Shown here piece by piece: positions 31,451 through 37,614 of a stretch of DNA of 37,614 nucleotides. The first letter of the stretch is position 1, and the number at the start of each line of letters is the position of its first letter. Source of the DNA: Actinomycetes bacterium (GTDB lineage Bacteria; Actinomycetota; Actinomycetes; Actinomycetales; Cellulomonadaceae); contig JAJYCD010000025.1 in assembly GCA_021778635.1 (NCBI GenBank), forward strand, positions 1-37,614, written 5' to 3'. The notes beneath the pieces were generated by a model that made no database searches, was not told the origin of the DNA, and was given only the letters and a program-made list of their open reading frames with translations. The position numbers were made by a program, and so were the translations under genes.

Positions 31451-31478
31451 GGCCGCTTCGGACTCCTCCGAAACGGCC
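31451..31478 (-). terminator. 12-bp hairpin just past the tRNA-Val 3' fragment
   Basis: GGCCGCTTCGGA and TCCGAAACGGCC form a 12-bp stem (one non-Watson-Crick position, which becomes G-U on one strand) with loop CTCC. It lies about 20 bases beyond the CCA end of the tRNA fragment, where a tRNA terminator would be. CCGAAACGGCC occurs twice, at 31444 and 31468. Confidence 0.55.
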
Positions 31479-31496
31479 TCTGACCTGCTCATACGT

Positions 31497-31541
31497 TGGT
31501 GGGCGATACTGGGATCGAACCAGTGACCTCTTCCGTGTCAG
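31497..31541 (-). other. 3' fragment of tRNA-Val(GAC), probable attachment-site scar
   Basis: Read on the minus strand, this is the 3' part of a tRNA. It shows the anticodon loop CTGACAC (anticodon GAC), the 3' anticodon stem GGAAG, the variable bases AGGTC, a perfect T-arm (ACTGG-TTCGATC-CCAGT), the acceptor strand ATCGCCC, the discriminator A and CCA. The 5' half is absent: the stem strand CTTCC is replaced by unrelated sequence, and no D-arm exists. A break at the anticodon loop is typical of integrases that recombine within tRNA 3' ends, leaving such a copy at one end of the element. No integrase or intact tRNA is visible here. Confidence 0.8.
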
Positions 31542-31952
31542 TCATCGGAACGACGTCCGCCGGTGTCCGCCGGCGTCCGTCTGTGCAGGTCACGCGCGGT
31601 GTGCGGTCGCGGGCGGACGCCCCCGGACAGGGTCGAACATTAGCGGGTTGCTACACGGGTTGCTGTCAGCGCCCGGGCTCATGGCAGCAGGATGGCGCGT
31701 CGGTGGACATGTATACCTATGCGGGACTCGATCTCCGTGGCGGTTTGGTACCGGAACGATGCGGCGGCAACCGTCGACTCGTGCTCCAGCGCGGTGCTGT
31801 TCTCACCTCTGAGGTCGACTGTGTCCATCAGAGCTCGCGCGTTGCAGGTGGCGAACGCGCGGATCGCAGAGCTGGAGGGTTTGGAGTTGACGACGGCGTG
31901 AGAACGGCACCACACCCGTGACGGTTCGGTCGGCTGACGGCGCGCGGCAGGG
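31542..31952. other. Gene-poor region after the tRNA scar
   Basis: About 400 bases with no gene I can support. It begins with a 10-bp tandem repeat at 31555 and ends at a small terminator. Open frames here (for example one starting beside the tRNA piece that reads VGDTGIEPVTSSVS) are translations of the tRNA fragment. Confidence 0.4.
31555..31584. repeat. 10-bp tandem repeat, three copies
   Basis: GTCCGCCGGT, GTCCGCCGGC and GTCCGTCTGT lie in a row, 13 bases beyond the breakpoint of the tRNA fragment. Short repeats beside att sites sometimes serve as integrase arm sites; that role is a guess here. Confidence 0.6.
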
Positions 31953-31970
31953 GGCGCTACGGCGCCTTTT
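31953..31970 (+). terminator. Small intrinsic terminator
   Basis: GGCGC-TACG-GCGCC followed by TTTT (31967-31970). It lies 30 bases before the MNT-HEPN operon and would insulate it from upstream transcription. Confidence 0.5.
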
Positions 31971-31988
31971 GCTACCTATAACCGGGTG

Positions 31989-32003
31989 ATAGATTCCATC
32001 TAT
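31989..32003 (+). promoter_or_regulatory. Operator covering the -10 box and start codon of the MNT-HEPN operon
   Basis: ATAGAT-TCC-ATCTAT is a perfect 6-3-6 palindrome. It contains the -10 box TAGATT (31990-31995) and reaches into the ATG at 32002. TTGCTA (31969-31974) can serve as -35. The spacing puts the transcription start at or near the ATG, so the mRNA should be leaderless. Autoregulation by the HTH antitoxin is inferred. Confidence 0.7.
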
Positions 32004-32592
32004 GCGTAGTGAGGCTCCGGCACTGCTGCCGATCTTCAGGTCCCAGCATCAGGCGGCGATGCTTGCCTGGCTGCTGCTTCACCCTGATGACGAGTACACC
32101 CTGACTGAGCTCGCCAAGCGCCTAGGGGTGCCGTTGACGACGCTGCAGCGCGAGACCCAGCGCTTGGTCGAGGCTGGAATACTTCTGGACCGCACCGTGG
32201 GTCGGGCGCGGTTGGTGCGTGCCAATGTCGCCCATCCGGTGGCGGCCCCCTTGACTCAGATGCTGCAGGTCACCTTCGGGCCGCAGACGGTGATCGGTGA
32301 GGAGTTCGACATCGCCGGCGCCGAGGGTGTGGTGATCTTCGGTTCGTGGGCCGCGCGCTACCACGGCACGCCGGGTCTTCCCCCTCACGACGTGGACGTG
32401 CTCGTGGTGGGTGCCGTCGATCGCGCTGACGTCTATGACGCGGCAGATCGGGCCCAGGTCCGCCTGGGCATGCAGGTCAGTCCCGTCATCCGCACCCCTG
32501 CGCAGTGGGCCGGCGACGCCGACTCCCTGGTCGCGCAGATCAAGGCGTCCCCGACCCTGGACGTGACTCCTGAGCGGAAGGCCACCGCATGA
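32002..32592 (+). CDS. HTH-MNT antitoxin (nucleotidyltransferase with winged-helix domain)
   Basis: A 196-residue protein with two parts. Residues about 15 to 75 form a winged helix-turn-helix (EYTLTELAKRLGVPLTTLQR, ETQRLVEAGILLDRTVGRAR). Residues about 100 to 190 form a minimal nucleotidyltransferase with Gly114-Ser115 (VVIFGSWAARYHG) and the metal-binding Asp130-x-Asp132 (PPHDVDVLVVG). In MNT-HEPN toxin-antitoxin systems this protein neutralises the HEPN RNase, in known cases by adding AMP units to it. The added HTH suggests that it also represses the operon through the palindrome over its own start. Its ATG is at the expected transcription start. It overlaps the toxin gene by ATGA. Confidence 0.92.
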   Translation: MRSEAPALLPIFRSQHQAAMLAWLLLHPDDEYTLTELAKRLGVPLTTLQRETQRLVEAGILLDRTVGRARLVRANVAHPVAAPLTQMLQVTFGPQTVIGEEFDIAGAEGVVIFGSWAARYHGTPGLPPHDVDVLVVGAVDRADVYDAADRAQVRLGMQVSPVIRTPAQWAGDADSLVAQIKASPTLDVTPERKATA

Positions 32593-33044
32593 GCCGGTGG
32601 TCACGGGGCGAGCCGGAGATCGAGGCGCTGATCGCCGCCAAGCAGCTCCAGCGTGTGGCCGGTGGGCGGGCCAACGGCGAACACCTGTTGGAGAAGGCCG
32701 CCCGAACCGTTGCCACGGCCGGTGAGATCGTCCGGGATGACCCCGACAGCGCCTACGTGCTGGCCTACGACGCGGCCCGGTACTCAGCAACCGCGCTGCT
32801 CGCTCAGCAAGGGTTGCGCCCGACGACCTCGGGCGGGCACTACGTGGTGGAGGTGGCGCTGCGCGCCCAGTTCGGCGACGGGTTCCGGGCCTTCGGAGCC
32901 ATGCGTCGGCGCCGCAACGAGCTCGAGTACCCCAGCGGGCCCGGCGAGATCACATCCCCTGGCGAGGCGGCCCGAGCGATCACCGACGCCGAGGACATCC
33001 TGCGAGCCGCCCAACAGCTGATCGCCACCCTGCCCATCTTCTGA
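32589..33044 (+). CDS. HEPN-domain toxin (SAV_6107-like)
   Basis: A 151-residue all-helical HEPN protein and the partner of the upstream MNT protein. Classical HEPN toxins carry R-x4-6-H. Here the motif is RRRRNELEYP (Arg109, Asn110, Tyr114, Pro115), in which Tyr stands where the His is expected; this form is typical of the SAV_6107-like HEPN group. Other family marks are DPDSAYVLAYDAARYSATAL and the terminal helix SPGEAARAITDAEDILRAAQ. Whether the variant still cuts RNA is uncertain. Translation is coupled to the antitoxin by the ATGA overlap. The pair lies just inside the presumed element next to the tRNA scar, a common place for such modules. Confidence 0.92.
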   Translation: MSRWSRGEPEIEALIAAKQLQRVAGGRANGEHLLEKAARTVATAGEIVRDDPDSAYVLAYDAARYSATALLAQQGLRPTTSGGHYVVEVALRAQFGDGFRAFGAMRRRRNELEYPSGPGEITSPGEAARAITDAEDILRAAQQLIATLPIF

Positions 33045-33570
33045 ACGACGCCGGACTGCCCCTTCGGGCCGTTCTTGTGCGAGAGCTCACCGCCGTTGGG
33101 GGAGGCGTCTGTGGAGCATCCGACAACTACCAACTCCACATGCCCCTGGTCGCCGGCGTACTACTCCTCCCGCCCGATCTGCGATGAGCCGCACCATGGC
33201 GTTGTCTGCGCTCTGGTCGGACGGTCGGCGCGCGGGTCCTGCGCCGCGATTGCGGCTCGCTCGATGCCGTCCGGGTATTCCACGGCGCTCCGTCGACGCC
33301 CCCGCCCGGAATACTCCAAGCCGAGACCGCCTGACCGTCGGGCGAACGGCCGAACGGTAGGCGAGGCTCGCTGTTTCGCACCGGTCCACAGAGTGATGCG
33401 TCCTGCGACGACGCGCACCCGCGCTCACGGTGATCGTCAACCCGACCACTCGTCGTGCTCCATCGCGACCGACCAGGCCGTGCGCCCCAGACCGGTGTTC
33501 CAGCGCTCACCACCGATACCAGGCCGGGGTCCCACAGGGTTCCTCCAGGTACGCGTCCCAGGATGCCTGG
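33045..33570. other. Intergenic region without a recognisable gene
   Basis: About 525 bases after the toxin gene. Long open frames occur on both strands, as expected at this GC content, but none has a ribosome site plus a known domain. It may hold the promoter of the following membrane protein or the remains of a lost gene. Confidence 0.35.
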
Positions 33571-34365
33571 GTGCTCTCGACCCTGCGCCTGGTGCCGTCT
33601 CGGTCGTCGACGGCGGTGCGTGTCGCTGAGGTCACGGCGACGTTCTGGGTGATCAAGGCCCTCTCGACGGCGTTGGGTGAGTCGACGTCCGACTACCTGG
33701 TCTTCGCGTTCAACCCGGTGATCGCGGTCCTGGGCACGTTCGTCGTGTTCGTGATCGCGCTGGGGCTCCAGCTCAGCCGCGGCCGGTACCACCCGTGGAC
33801 GTACTGGTTCGCGGTGGTCATGGTCGGCATCTTCGGAACCATGGCAGCAGACGTGGCTCACGTCGTGCTCACGGTGCCCTACCTCTACTCGAGCATCGGG
33901 TACGCGCTGATCCTCGCCGCGGTGTTCTGGACCTGGAGGCGCGTGGAGGGCACGCTCGCGGTCCACGCGGTCACGACGTGGCGTCGTGAGCTGTTCTACT
34001 GGGCGGCCGTCGCCGCAACCTTCGCGACCGGGACCGCCGTAGGCGACCTGGCCGCGATCACCTGGCACGCGGGCTACGCCGGTTCGGTCGTCGTGTTCGC
34101 GCTCGCGATCTGCGTGCCGGCCGCGGGCTACCGCTGGTGGCACTGGGGTCCGATCGCGAGCTTCTGGGTCGCCTACGTCTTGACCCGGCCCCTGGGCGCC
34201 TCGGTCGCGGACTGGACCGGGAAGCCAGCCTCCGTCGGCGGACTGAGCCTCGGCGACGGCCTGGTGAGCCTGACGTTCGCAGTCGCGATCGTCGTGCTCG
34301 TCACGACGTTGTCCCGGCGTCGGACATCAGCCGCGCCCATCGGCTCCACCGACCCGCCGGACTGA
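33571..34365 (+). CDS. COG4705-type integral membrane protein
   Basis: A membrane protein of about 264 residues with roughly eight helices. It shows an internal repeat typical of this family: TATFWVIKALSTALGESTSD in the first half and RELFYWAAVAATFATGTAVG with GDLAAITWH in the second. The second also includes ASFWVAYVLTRPLGASVADW. Other conserved text is YWFAVVMVGIFGTMAADVAH. The family is uncharacterised; it is often called a membrane-anchored protein. I chose GTG at 33571 as a conservative start. GTG at 33592 is also possible, and the frame remains open another 140 bases upstream without similarity. There is no clear Shine-Dalgarno sequence. It stands alone, with no obvious partner. Confidence 0.85.
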   Translation: MLSTLRLVPSRSSTAVRVAEVTATFWVIKALSTALGESTSDYLVFAFNPVIAVLGTFVVFVIALGLQLSRGRYHPWTYWFAVVMVGIFGTMAADVAHVVLTVPYLYSSIGYALILAAVFWTWRRVEGTLAVHAVTTWRRELFYWAAVAATFATGTAVGDLAAITWHAGYAGSVVVFALAICVPAAGYRWWHWGPIASFWVAYVLTRPLGASVADWTGKPASVGGLSLGDGLVSLTFAVAIVVLVTTLSRRRTSAAPIGSTDPPD

Positions 34366-34688
34366 TCGCCCGACCCGCTCGTGAAGGAGACACATCACGA
34401 AGGTCCGCCTCCGCTGCGACGCTCCGGCGGTAGATCGTTGCGACGTGGATGGCGCCGTCTGGAGGGTCTGGGTTCGGTGGCCACCCGAGCTCAGGCTCCG
34501 GCGATCGCCGAGCGCCTGATCGCCAGGACGAGCCTCGCCGCTCCGAGTCACTCTCGTTGTCGTCGGTCAGGTGTCATCGCAATCTCGCCGCCAGGGTCCG
34601 GGACGGCCGTGGTCCTCACTGCATGAGCGACGCCCCCTACCGGAGGGCGGGACAGACGTTCTGGCGTCGGTTCCGGCGGGCGTAGGCG
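34366..34688. other. Intergenic region between convergent genes
   Basis: About 320 bases between the COG4705-type gene and the end of the M56 peptidase gene. I see no gene, repeat or clear hairpin here. A 20-codon frame (34623-34685) has no support beyond its length. Confidence 0.35.
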
Positions 34689-35630
34689 TCAGGCGTGCCG
34701 GGCGTAGCTGGCTTCGGCGGTTTCGAAGCGTCGTTCGGTCTGCTTGGCGGTGACGAGCGAGACCGCGCTGGTGACCAGGATCATGGCGGTCAGGGACGCC
34801 GCGAGGATCCGTCGGTGCGGGGGAGGTGGTGCGAGCAGTGCGTGGGCTCGGGTGGCGACGTTACCGTCGGCATTGCCGAGCGCTCCGACGAGAGCGCGGC
34901 GATGTGCGGGGGCTGCCGCGCGCGCCAGGCCCGCGCGTGCGAGGGCGCGTGCTGCCAGCCGGCGGTCTCCGACCTCGGCCGCGGCGATCTCGTCGGCCTC
35001 GCGTTCGACTGCGGTGGCGATCGCGCGGGCGACGGGTCGCAGCAGGGGGTTCGCGGCTGCCGAGAGCTCGGCGACCTGGAGGTAGAGGTGGTGGCCGCGG
35101 GCCAGGTGGGCGGCTTCGTGGGCGAGCAGGACCCGTCGCTCGTCGCTCGACAGGGCGTGCAGCATGGCCGTGGAGACTACGATCCGTCCGCGGATGCCTG
35201 GAAGGGCGTAGGCGTCGGGGTGCTCGTCCTCGATGACCACGAGTCCACCACCGGCATCGTCCAGGTCCCGGCAGACGAGGGCGGCGGTGACGAGCTCACG
35301 GCCGCCGCGCAGGGCTCGTGCGGCGGCCGCGAGGACAAGGGCAGTCACCGTGGCTCCGGCGAGCACGCCCGCGGCGGCGGGTACGTGCGGCCCGGTGTCG
35401 AGGGCTGCGACCGACCAGTGGCCGACGGCGCTCACGATCGGGACCCGGGCGAGCACGGCGAACGCGGCGACCGCCAGGGCGAACCCGGTCGCCAGCGCGC
35501 TGACCAGGGCGGCGGCCGTCAGGAGAGGCACCGCGACAGCGGGAGGCAGCATGCGCCCGAGGCGTGAACCGGTGAGTCCTAGTGCCGCGCCGGCGATCAA
35601 CGGCCACAGCAGCAGCGCGTTGATGCTCAT
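34689..35630 (-). CDS. M56-family membrane metallopeptidase (BlaR1/MecR1-like, no sensor domain)
   Basis: A 313-residue membrane zinc protease. Three or four N-terminal helices (within 4 to 105) precede the catalytic part with HEAAH (171 to 175) and the third ligand in EREADE (about 211). A final helix lies at about 280 to 298. The protein lacks the extracellular penicillin-binding sensor of true BlaR1, as is usual in actinobacteria. It follows a BlaI-type repressor with an ATGA overlap. By analogy it cuts or inactivates BlaI after a cell-envelope signal, so that the target genes are switched on. What it senses without a penicillin-binding domain is not known. Confidence 0.93.
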   Translation of the reverse strand: MSINALLLWPLIAGAALGLTGSRLGRMLPPAVAVPLLTAAALVSALATGFALAVAAFAVLARVPIVSAVGHWSVAALDTGPHVPAAAGVLAGATVTALVLAAAARALRGGRELVTAALVCRDLDDAGGGLVVIEDEHPDAYALPGIRGRIVVSTAMLHALSSDERRVLLAHEAAHLARGHHLYLQVAELSAAANPLLRPVARAIATAVEREADEIAAAEVGDRRLAARALARAGLARAAAPAHRRALVGALGNADGNVATRAHALLAPPPPHRRILAASLTAMILVTSAVSLVTAKQTERRFETAEASYARHA

Positions 35631-36016
35631 CGCGGCTCCGGGTGCTCGGTCGCGGCGAGAAGCGCCGCCAGGAGCTGCTCGTCCTCGGGTTGCAGGCCCG
35701 CGACGAACCGGGTGAGGACCCCGGCGCGATCATCTCCGGCCTCTAGCAGCCGGCGCATGCGCTGGGCGGTCACCGATGACCCCATGGCCTGGGCGTCGCC
35801 GGCGACGGTGTAGGTGTAGGCGCGCCCGATCTGCTCGCGGACGAGCGCGCCCTTGCTGTGCAACCGCGTCAGCGTTGTCATGACTGTGGTGTACGCCAGG
35901 TCGCCTCCGAGGTCAGCCAGGACCTCGGCCACGGTGAGCGGGTGGTCGGCGACCGCGAGGCAGGCCAGCACCTGGCGTTCCAGCGCGCCGCGCGGGCGAG
36001 CACCCGTGGTCGACAT
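35627..36016 (-). CDS. BlaI/MecI/CopY-family repressor
   Basis: A 129-residue winged-helix repressor. The DNA-binding part is RQVLACLAVADHPLTVAEVL, then DLAYTTVMTTLTRLHSKGAL and the wing REQIGRAYTYTV; the C-terminal helices dimerise and hold the cleavage site in relatives. I chose ATG 36016 because GAGGAGA lies 7 bases before it; an in-frame ATG six codons earlier has no such site. It is the first gene of a two-gene operon with the M56 peptidase (ATGA overlap). A palindrome of the right class (GTACTAC-N8-GTAGTAC) lies 19 bases upstream, between this gene and the divergent dedA-PAP2 pair, so it may control both directions. Confidence 0.94.
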   Translation of the reverse strand: MSTTGARPRGALERQVLACLAVADHPLTVAEVLADLGGDLAYTTVMTTLTRLHSKGALVREQIGRAYTYTVAGDAQAMGSSVTAQRMRRLLEAGDDRAGVLTRFVAGLQPEDEQLLAALLAATEHPEPR

Positions 36017-36034
36017 CGGGACATCTCCTCGCAT

Positions 36035-36065
36035 GTACTACGATCGTTTGTAGTACGACAGTACT
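36035..36065. promoter_or_regulatory. BlaI-type operator between divergent operons
   Basis: GTACTAC (36035-36041) and GTAGTAC (36050-36056) are perfect inverse halves with an 8-base spacer, like the TAC/GTA sites of BlaI repressors. AGTAC-GACA-GTACT (36052-36065) adds an overlapping second palindrome. It lies 19 bases before the BlaI start and about 100 before the DedA start. Confidence 0.75.
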
Positions 36066-36162
36066 GGTAGTTGCCGGTAGGCACCAGGGTGCCACACCCA
36101 CGCCCAGCGAGCCCCACCGCGCACGCCCAGGCCGATCTTCCCAGCAACGGACAGGACGCACC

Positions 36163-36810
36163 ATGCATCTCGCTGTCGCCGCAGGACTGGTCTCCACCCT
36201 GCTGGACCCGCACGCCCTGCTCGCCAGCTTCGGCGCCCTCGGGGTCTTCCTCGTCCTGTTCGCCGAGACCGGGCTGCTGATCGGCTTCTTCCTTCCGGGT
36301 GACTCCCTGCTGTTCACCGCCGGGCTGCTGTGCACGACGGCGGCCTCCTCGACCGTGCACCTGTCCCTGCCGCTGATCCTTCTCGCGGGGGCAGCCGGAG
36401 CGCTCAGCGGTGCGCAGGTCGGATACCTGCTCGGGCGGCGCATCGGACCGGCGATGCTGGACCGGCCCGGCCGGCCGCGCATGCAGCAGGCCGTCGTGCG
36501 CGCGTCCGAGGCCCTGGAACGCTATGGGACCGGCAAGGCGATCGTCCTGGCACGGTTCATCCCGCTGGTGCGCACCGTGCTCAACCCCCTCGCGGGCACC
36601 GTGAAGATCCCCGTGCGGACCTTCACCCTGTGGCAGGTCGTCGGCGGCCTGGGCTGGTCGCTCGGCGTCACGCTCGCCGGCTACGGACTCGGCACCCAGG
36701 TGCCCAACATCGACCGGTATCTGTTGCCGATCGTCGCTCTCGTCGTCATCGTCTCCCTGATCCCCGTGGGGCTCGAGCTCCGCCGCACCCACCGGAGCTC
36801 CCTGTCATGA
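36163..36810 (+). CDS. DedA/SNARE-associated family membrane protein
   Basis: A 215-residue membrane protein with the DedA plan: two re-entrant regions and several helices. Functional residues known in this family are present. They are Glu35 in FAETGLLIGFFLPGDSLLF, Asp47 in the same stretch, and Arg131 and Arg137 in LARFIPLVRTVLNPLAG, close to the E39, D51, R130 and R136 described for E. coli YqjA. Some DedA proteins (UptA) were shown to carry undecaprenyl phosphate across the membrane. The next gene is a PAP2-type lipid phosphatase, coupled by ATGA, which fits such a role. The start ATG 36163 has a modest GGAC ribosome site. It is divergent from BlaI. Confidence 0.95.
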   Translation: MHLAVAAGLVSTLLDPHALLASFGALGVFLVLFAETGLLIGFFLPGDSLLFTAGLLCTTAASSTVHLSLPLILLAGAAGALSGAQVGYLLGRRIGPAMLDRPGRPRMQQAVVRASEALERYGTGKAIVLARFIPLVRTVLNPLAGTVKIPVRTFTLWQVVGGLGWSLGVTLAGYGLGTQVPNIDRYLLPIVALVVIVSLIPVGLELRRTHRSSLS

Positions 36811-37313
36811 AGACGCTCGTCGTGGTTCTCGCCCAGGTCCTGCCGCTGCTCGTCCCGGCGGTCGCAGCACTCGTGTGGTTCACCTTGCCGCGGGCAACCA
36901 AGATCGCACTGGGGGCCCAGGCCGTCATCGCCCTCCTCGTCGTCCTCGGCCTCATCCAGGTCGCCGCTGCACTGCACACCGACCCGCGACCGTTCGCCGT
37001 CGACCCGTCCCTCACCCCGTTCTTCGCCCACCCTGCGGACAACGGCTTCCCGTCCGACCACACGGCTCTCGCCGCCACGGTCGCGTTCCTGGTGATGCGG
37101 TACCGCACACGCCTGGGCGTGATCCTGTTGGCCGCAAGCATCGTCGGGGGAGCCGCACGTGTTGTCGCGCACGTCCACCACACCCAGGACATCGTTGCCG
37201 GCGCGCTCATCGCCGCTCTCGGCGTCGCCGTCGCGGCAGCCCTGTGGGGGTGGGTCCGCCCGCACCTGCCCCGACGCCTCGTTTCCGAGCCAGGCGCGGA
37301 CCCGGTGGGCTGA
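36807..37313 (+). CDS. PAP2-superfamily phosphatase (undecaprenyl-pyrophosphatase-like)
   Basis: A 168-residue membrane phosphatase with several helices. The catalytic motifs are RP (Arg61-Pro62), PSDH (82 to 85, Asp in place of the usual Gly) and R-x5-H-x3-D (Arg118, His124, Asp128). The leading Lys of the first motif (K-x6-RP) is Ala54, so that motif is incomplete. Members of this size (YbjG/BcrC-like) remove a phosphate from undecaprenyl pyrophosphate on the outer face of the membrane. Coupling to a DedA protein (ATGA overlap) suggests a pathway of dephosphorylation followed by return of the lipid carrier. Control by BlaI is inferred from the operator upstream of dedA. Confidence 0.93.
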   Translation: MKTLVVVLAQVLPLLVPAVAALVWFTLPRATKIALGAQAVIALLVVLGLIQVAAALHTDPRPFAVDPSLTPFFAHPADNGFPSDHTALAATVAFLVMRYRTRLGVILLAASIVGGAARVVAHVHHTQDIVAGALIAALGVAVAAALWGWVRPHLPRRLVSEPGADPVG

Positions 37314-37318
37314 ACCAG

Positions 37319-37351
37319 TTGACAGGTCGTGTCAGGTTCCGTTCAGCCGTT
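37319..37351 (+). promoter_or_regulatory. Three 11-bp direct repeats, response-regulator-like boxes
   Basis: TTGACAGGTCG, TGTCAGGTTCC and GTTCAGCCGTT lie in direct contact with an 11-base period. Direct repeats of this length with a (G/T)TCA core are the usual target of OmpR/PhoB-type regulators such as PhoP. They lie 50 to 82 bases before the secreted protein gene. TTGACA could also act as a -35 box. Confidence 0.5.
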
Positions 37352-37400
37352 GTCGCGCACGGTGAGGTCGTCAGCACGACATCAACTGGAAGGACTTCCC

Positions 37401-37614
37401 ATGCAGATCAAGAAGATCGCGATCGGCGGCGCGGCAGCGACGACTCTCGGGCTCGCTGCGATGCTCGGGTCGGGGACCGCGTTCGCGTCGACCCCGTCGC
37501 CGGCGACACCCGTCGCCCCGTCGAGCAGCGTCCAGCAGGGCGCCTCGACAGCCCCCGACACCGGATCGGCGAGCGAGACGACCGGGGTGGAGGCTCCCGA
37601 GAGCGCAGCGTCGG
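37401..37614 (+). CDS. Secreted Ser/Thr/Pro-rich protein (partial, N-terminus)
   Basis: The first 71 residues of an exported protein. The signal peptide has the basic start MQIKKIAIGG, a hydrophobic core (AAATTLGLAAMLGSG) and a cleavage motif AFA-S, with the cut expected after residue 29. The part after it is low-complexity and rich in Ser, Thr, Pro and Ala (STPSPATPVAPSSS), often a linker or surface stalk. The start ATG follows GGAAGG by 7 bases. No lipobox cysteine is present, so it should be released or held by a later anchor. The protein is cut by the window edge and the functional domain lies beyond it. Confidence 0.85.
   Translation, partial: MQIKKIAIGGAAATTLGLAAMLGSGTAFASTPSPATPVAPSSSVQQGASTAPDTGSASETTGVEAPESAAS

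Noticed and set aside
31420-31921. Plus-strand frames reading VGDTGIEPVTSSVS and similar
   Set aside because: The peptide is the translation of the complement of the tRNA-Val fragment, a known source of false proteins.
33087-33449. Minus-strand frames considered as a transposase or resolvase remnant
   Set aside because: No catalytic motif or terminal inverted repeats could be seen.

Overview
The window is GC-rich DNA with GTG starts, several probably leaderless genes and many 4-base ATGA/GTGA stop-start overlaps. Its families (LutABC, universal stress protein, WXG100/EccC-type secretion, DUF2180-like zinc ribbon, BlaI/M56) fit a high-GC actinomycete. A Micrococcales lineage such as Cellulomonas or a relative is my best guess, inferred from gene content only.

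Left part (1-13.4 kb). A lactate-oxidation operon lutA-lutB-lutC runs leftward and is cut by the window edge. A divergent GntR/FadR regulator faces it, with a perfect TGGTC-C-GACCA operator between them. Next come a two-domain universal stress protein and a large soluble sensor that joins a LacI-type ligand-binding domain to GGDEF and EAL domains. A TetR regulator and oleate hydratase form a two-gene operon with twin palindromes at its head. An ABC exporter follows: an ATPase plus a permease that is an internal duplication.

Middle (13.4-20.6 kb). A protein made of four tandem cold-shock domains stands alone. An SRPBCC (AHSA1-like) protein is divergent from a MarR regulator with a cysteine cluster, and a palindrome overlaps the regulator's -10 box. 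The following accessory stretch holds small genes, three families of short tandem repeats and what looks like a local regulon. The palindrome ATATCGTG-N-CACGATAT, or a close variant, sits in the promoters of a small gene plus DUF2180-like zinc ribbon, of a MarR regulator itself, and of a ClC-CBS anion channel.

Type VII-like region (20.8-31 kb, leftward). A 1461-residue FHA-FtsK/SpoIIIE ATPase (EccC/EssC type) is followed by a WXG100 protein, an EspC-like protein, a 494-residue protein with a T7SS-signal-like N-terminus, and four tightly coupled genes of unknown function. Two of these four appear to share one domain and two are membrane proteins. EccB, EccD, EccE, mycosin, EssA, EssB and EsaA are not recognisable here. 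Left of this lie a truncated histidine-kinase remnant and a 60-residue protein.

Right part (31-37.6 kb). A 3' fragment of tRNA-Val(GAC) looks like an integration scar. Beyond it are an HTH-fused MNT antitoxin with a HEPN toxin, a COG4705-type membrane protein, a BlaI/M56 pair, and divergent DedA and PAP2 phosphatase genes that could act together in undecaprenyl-phosphate recycling. The window ends in a secreted protein with 11-bp direct repeats upstream.
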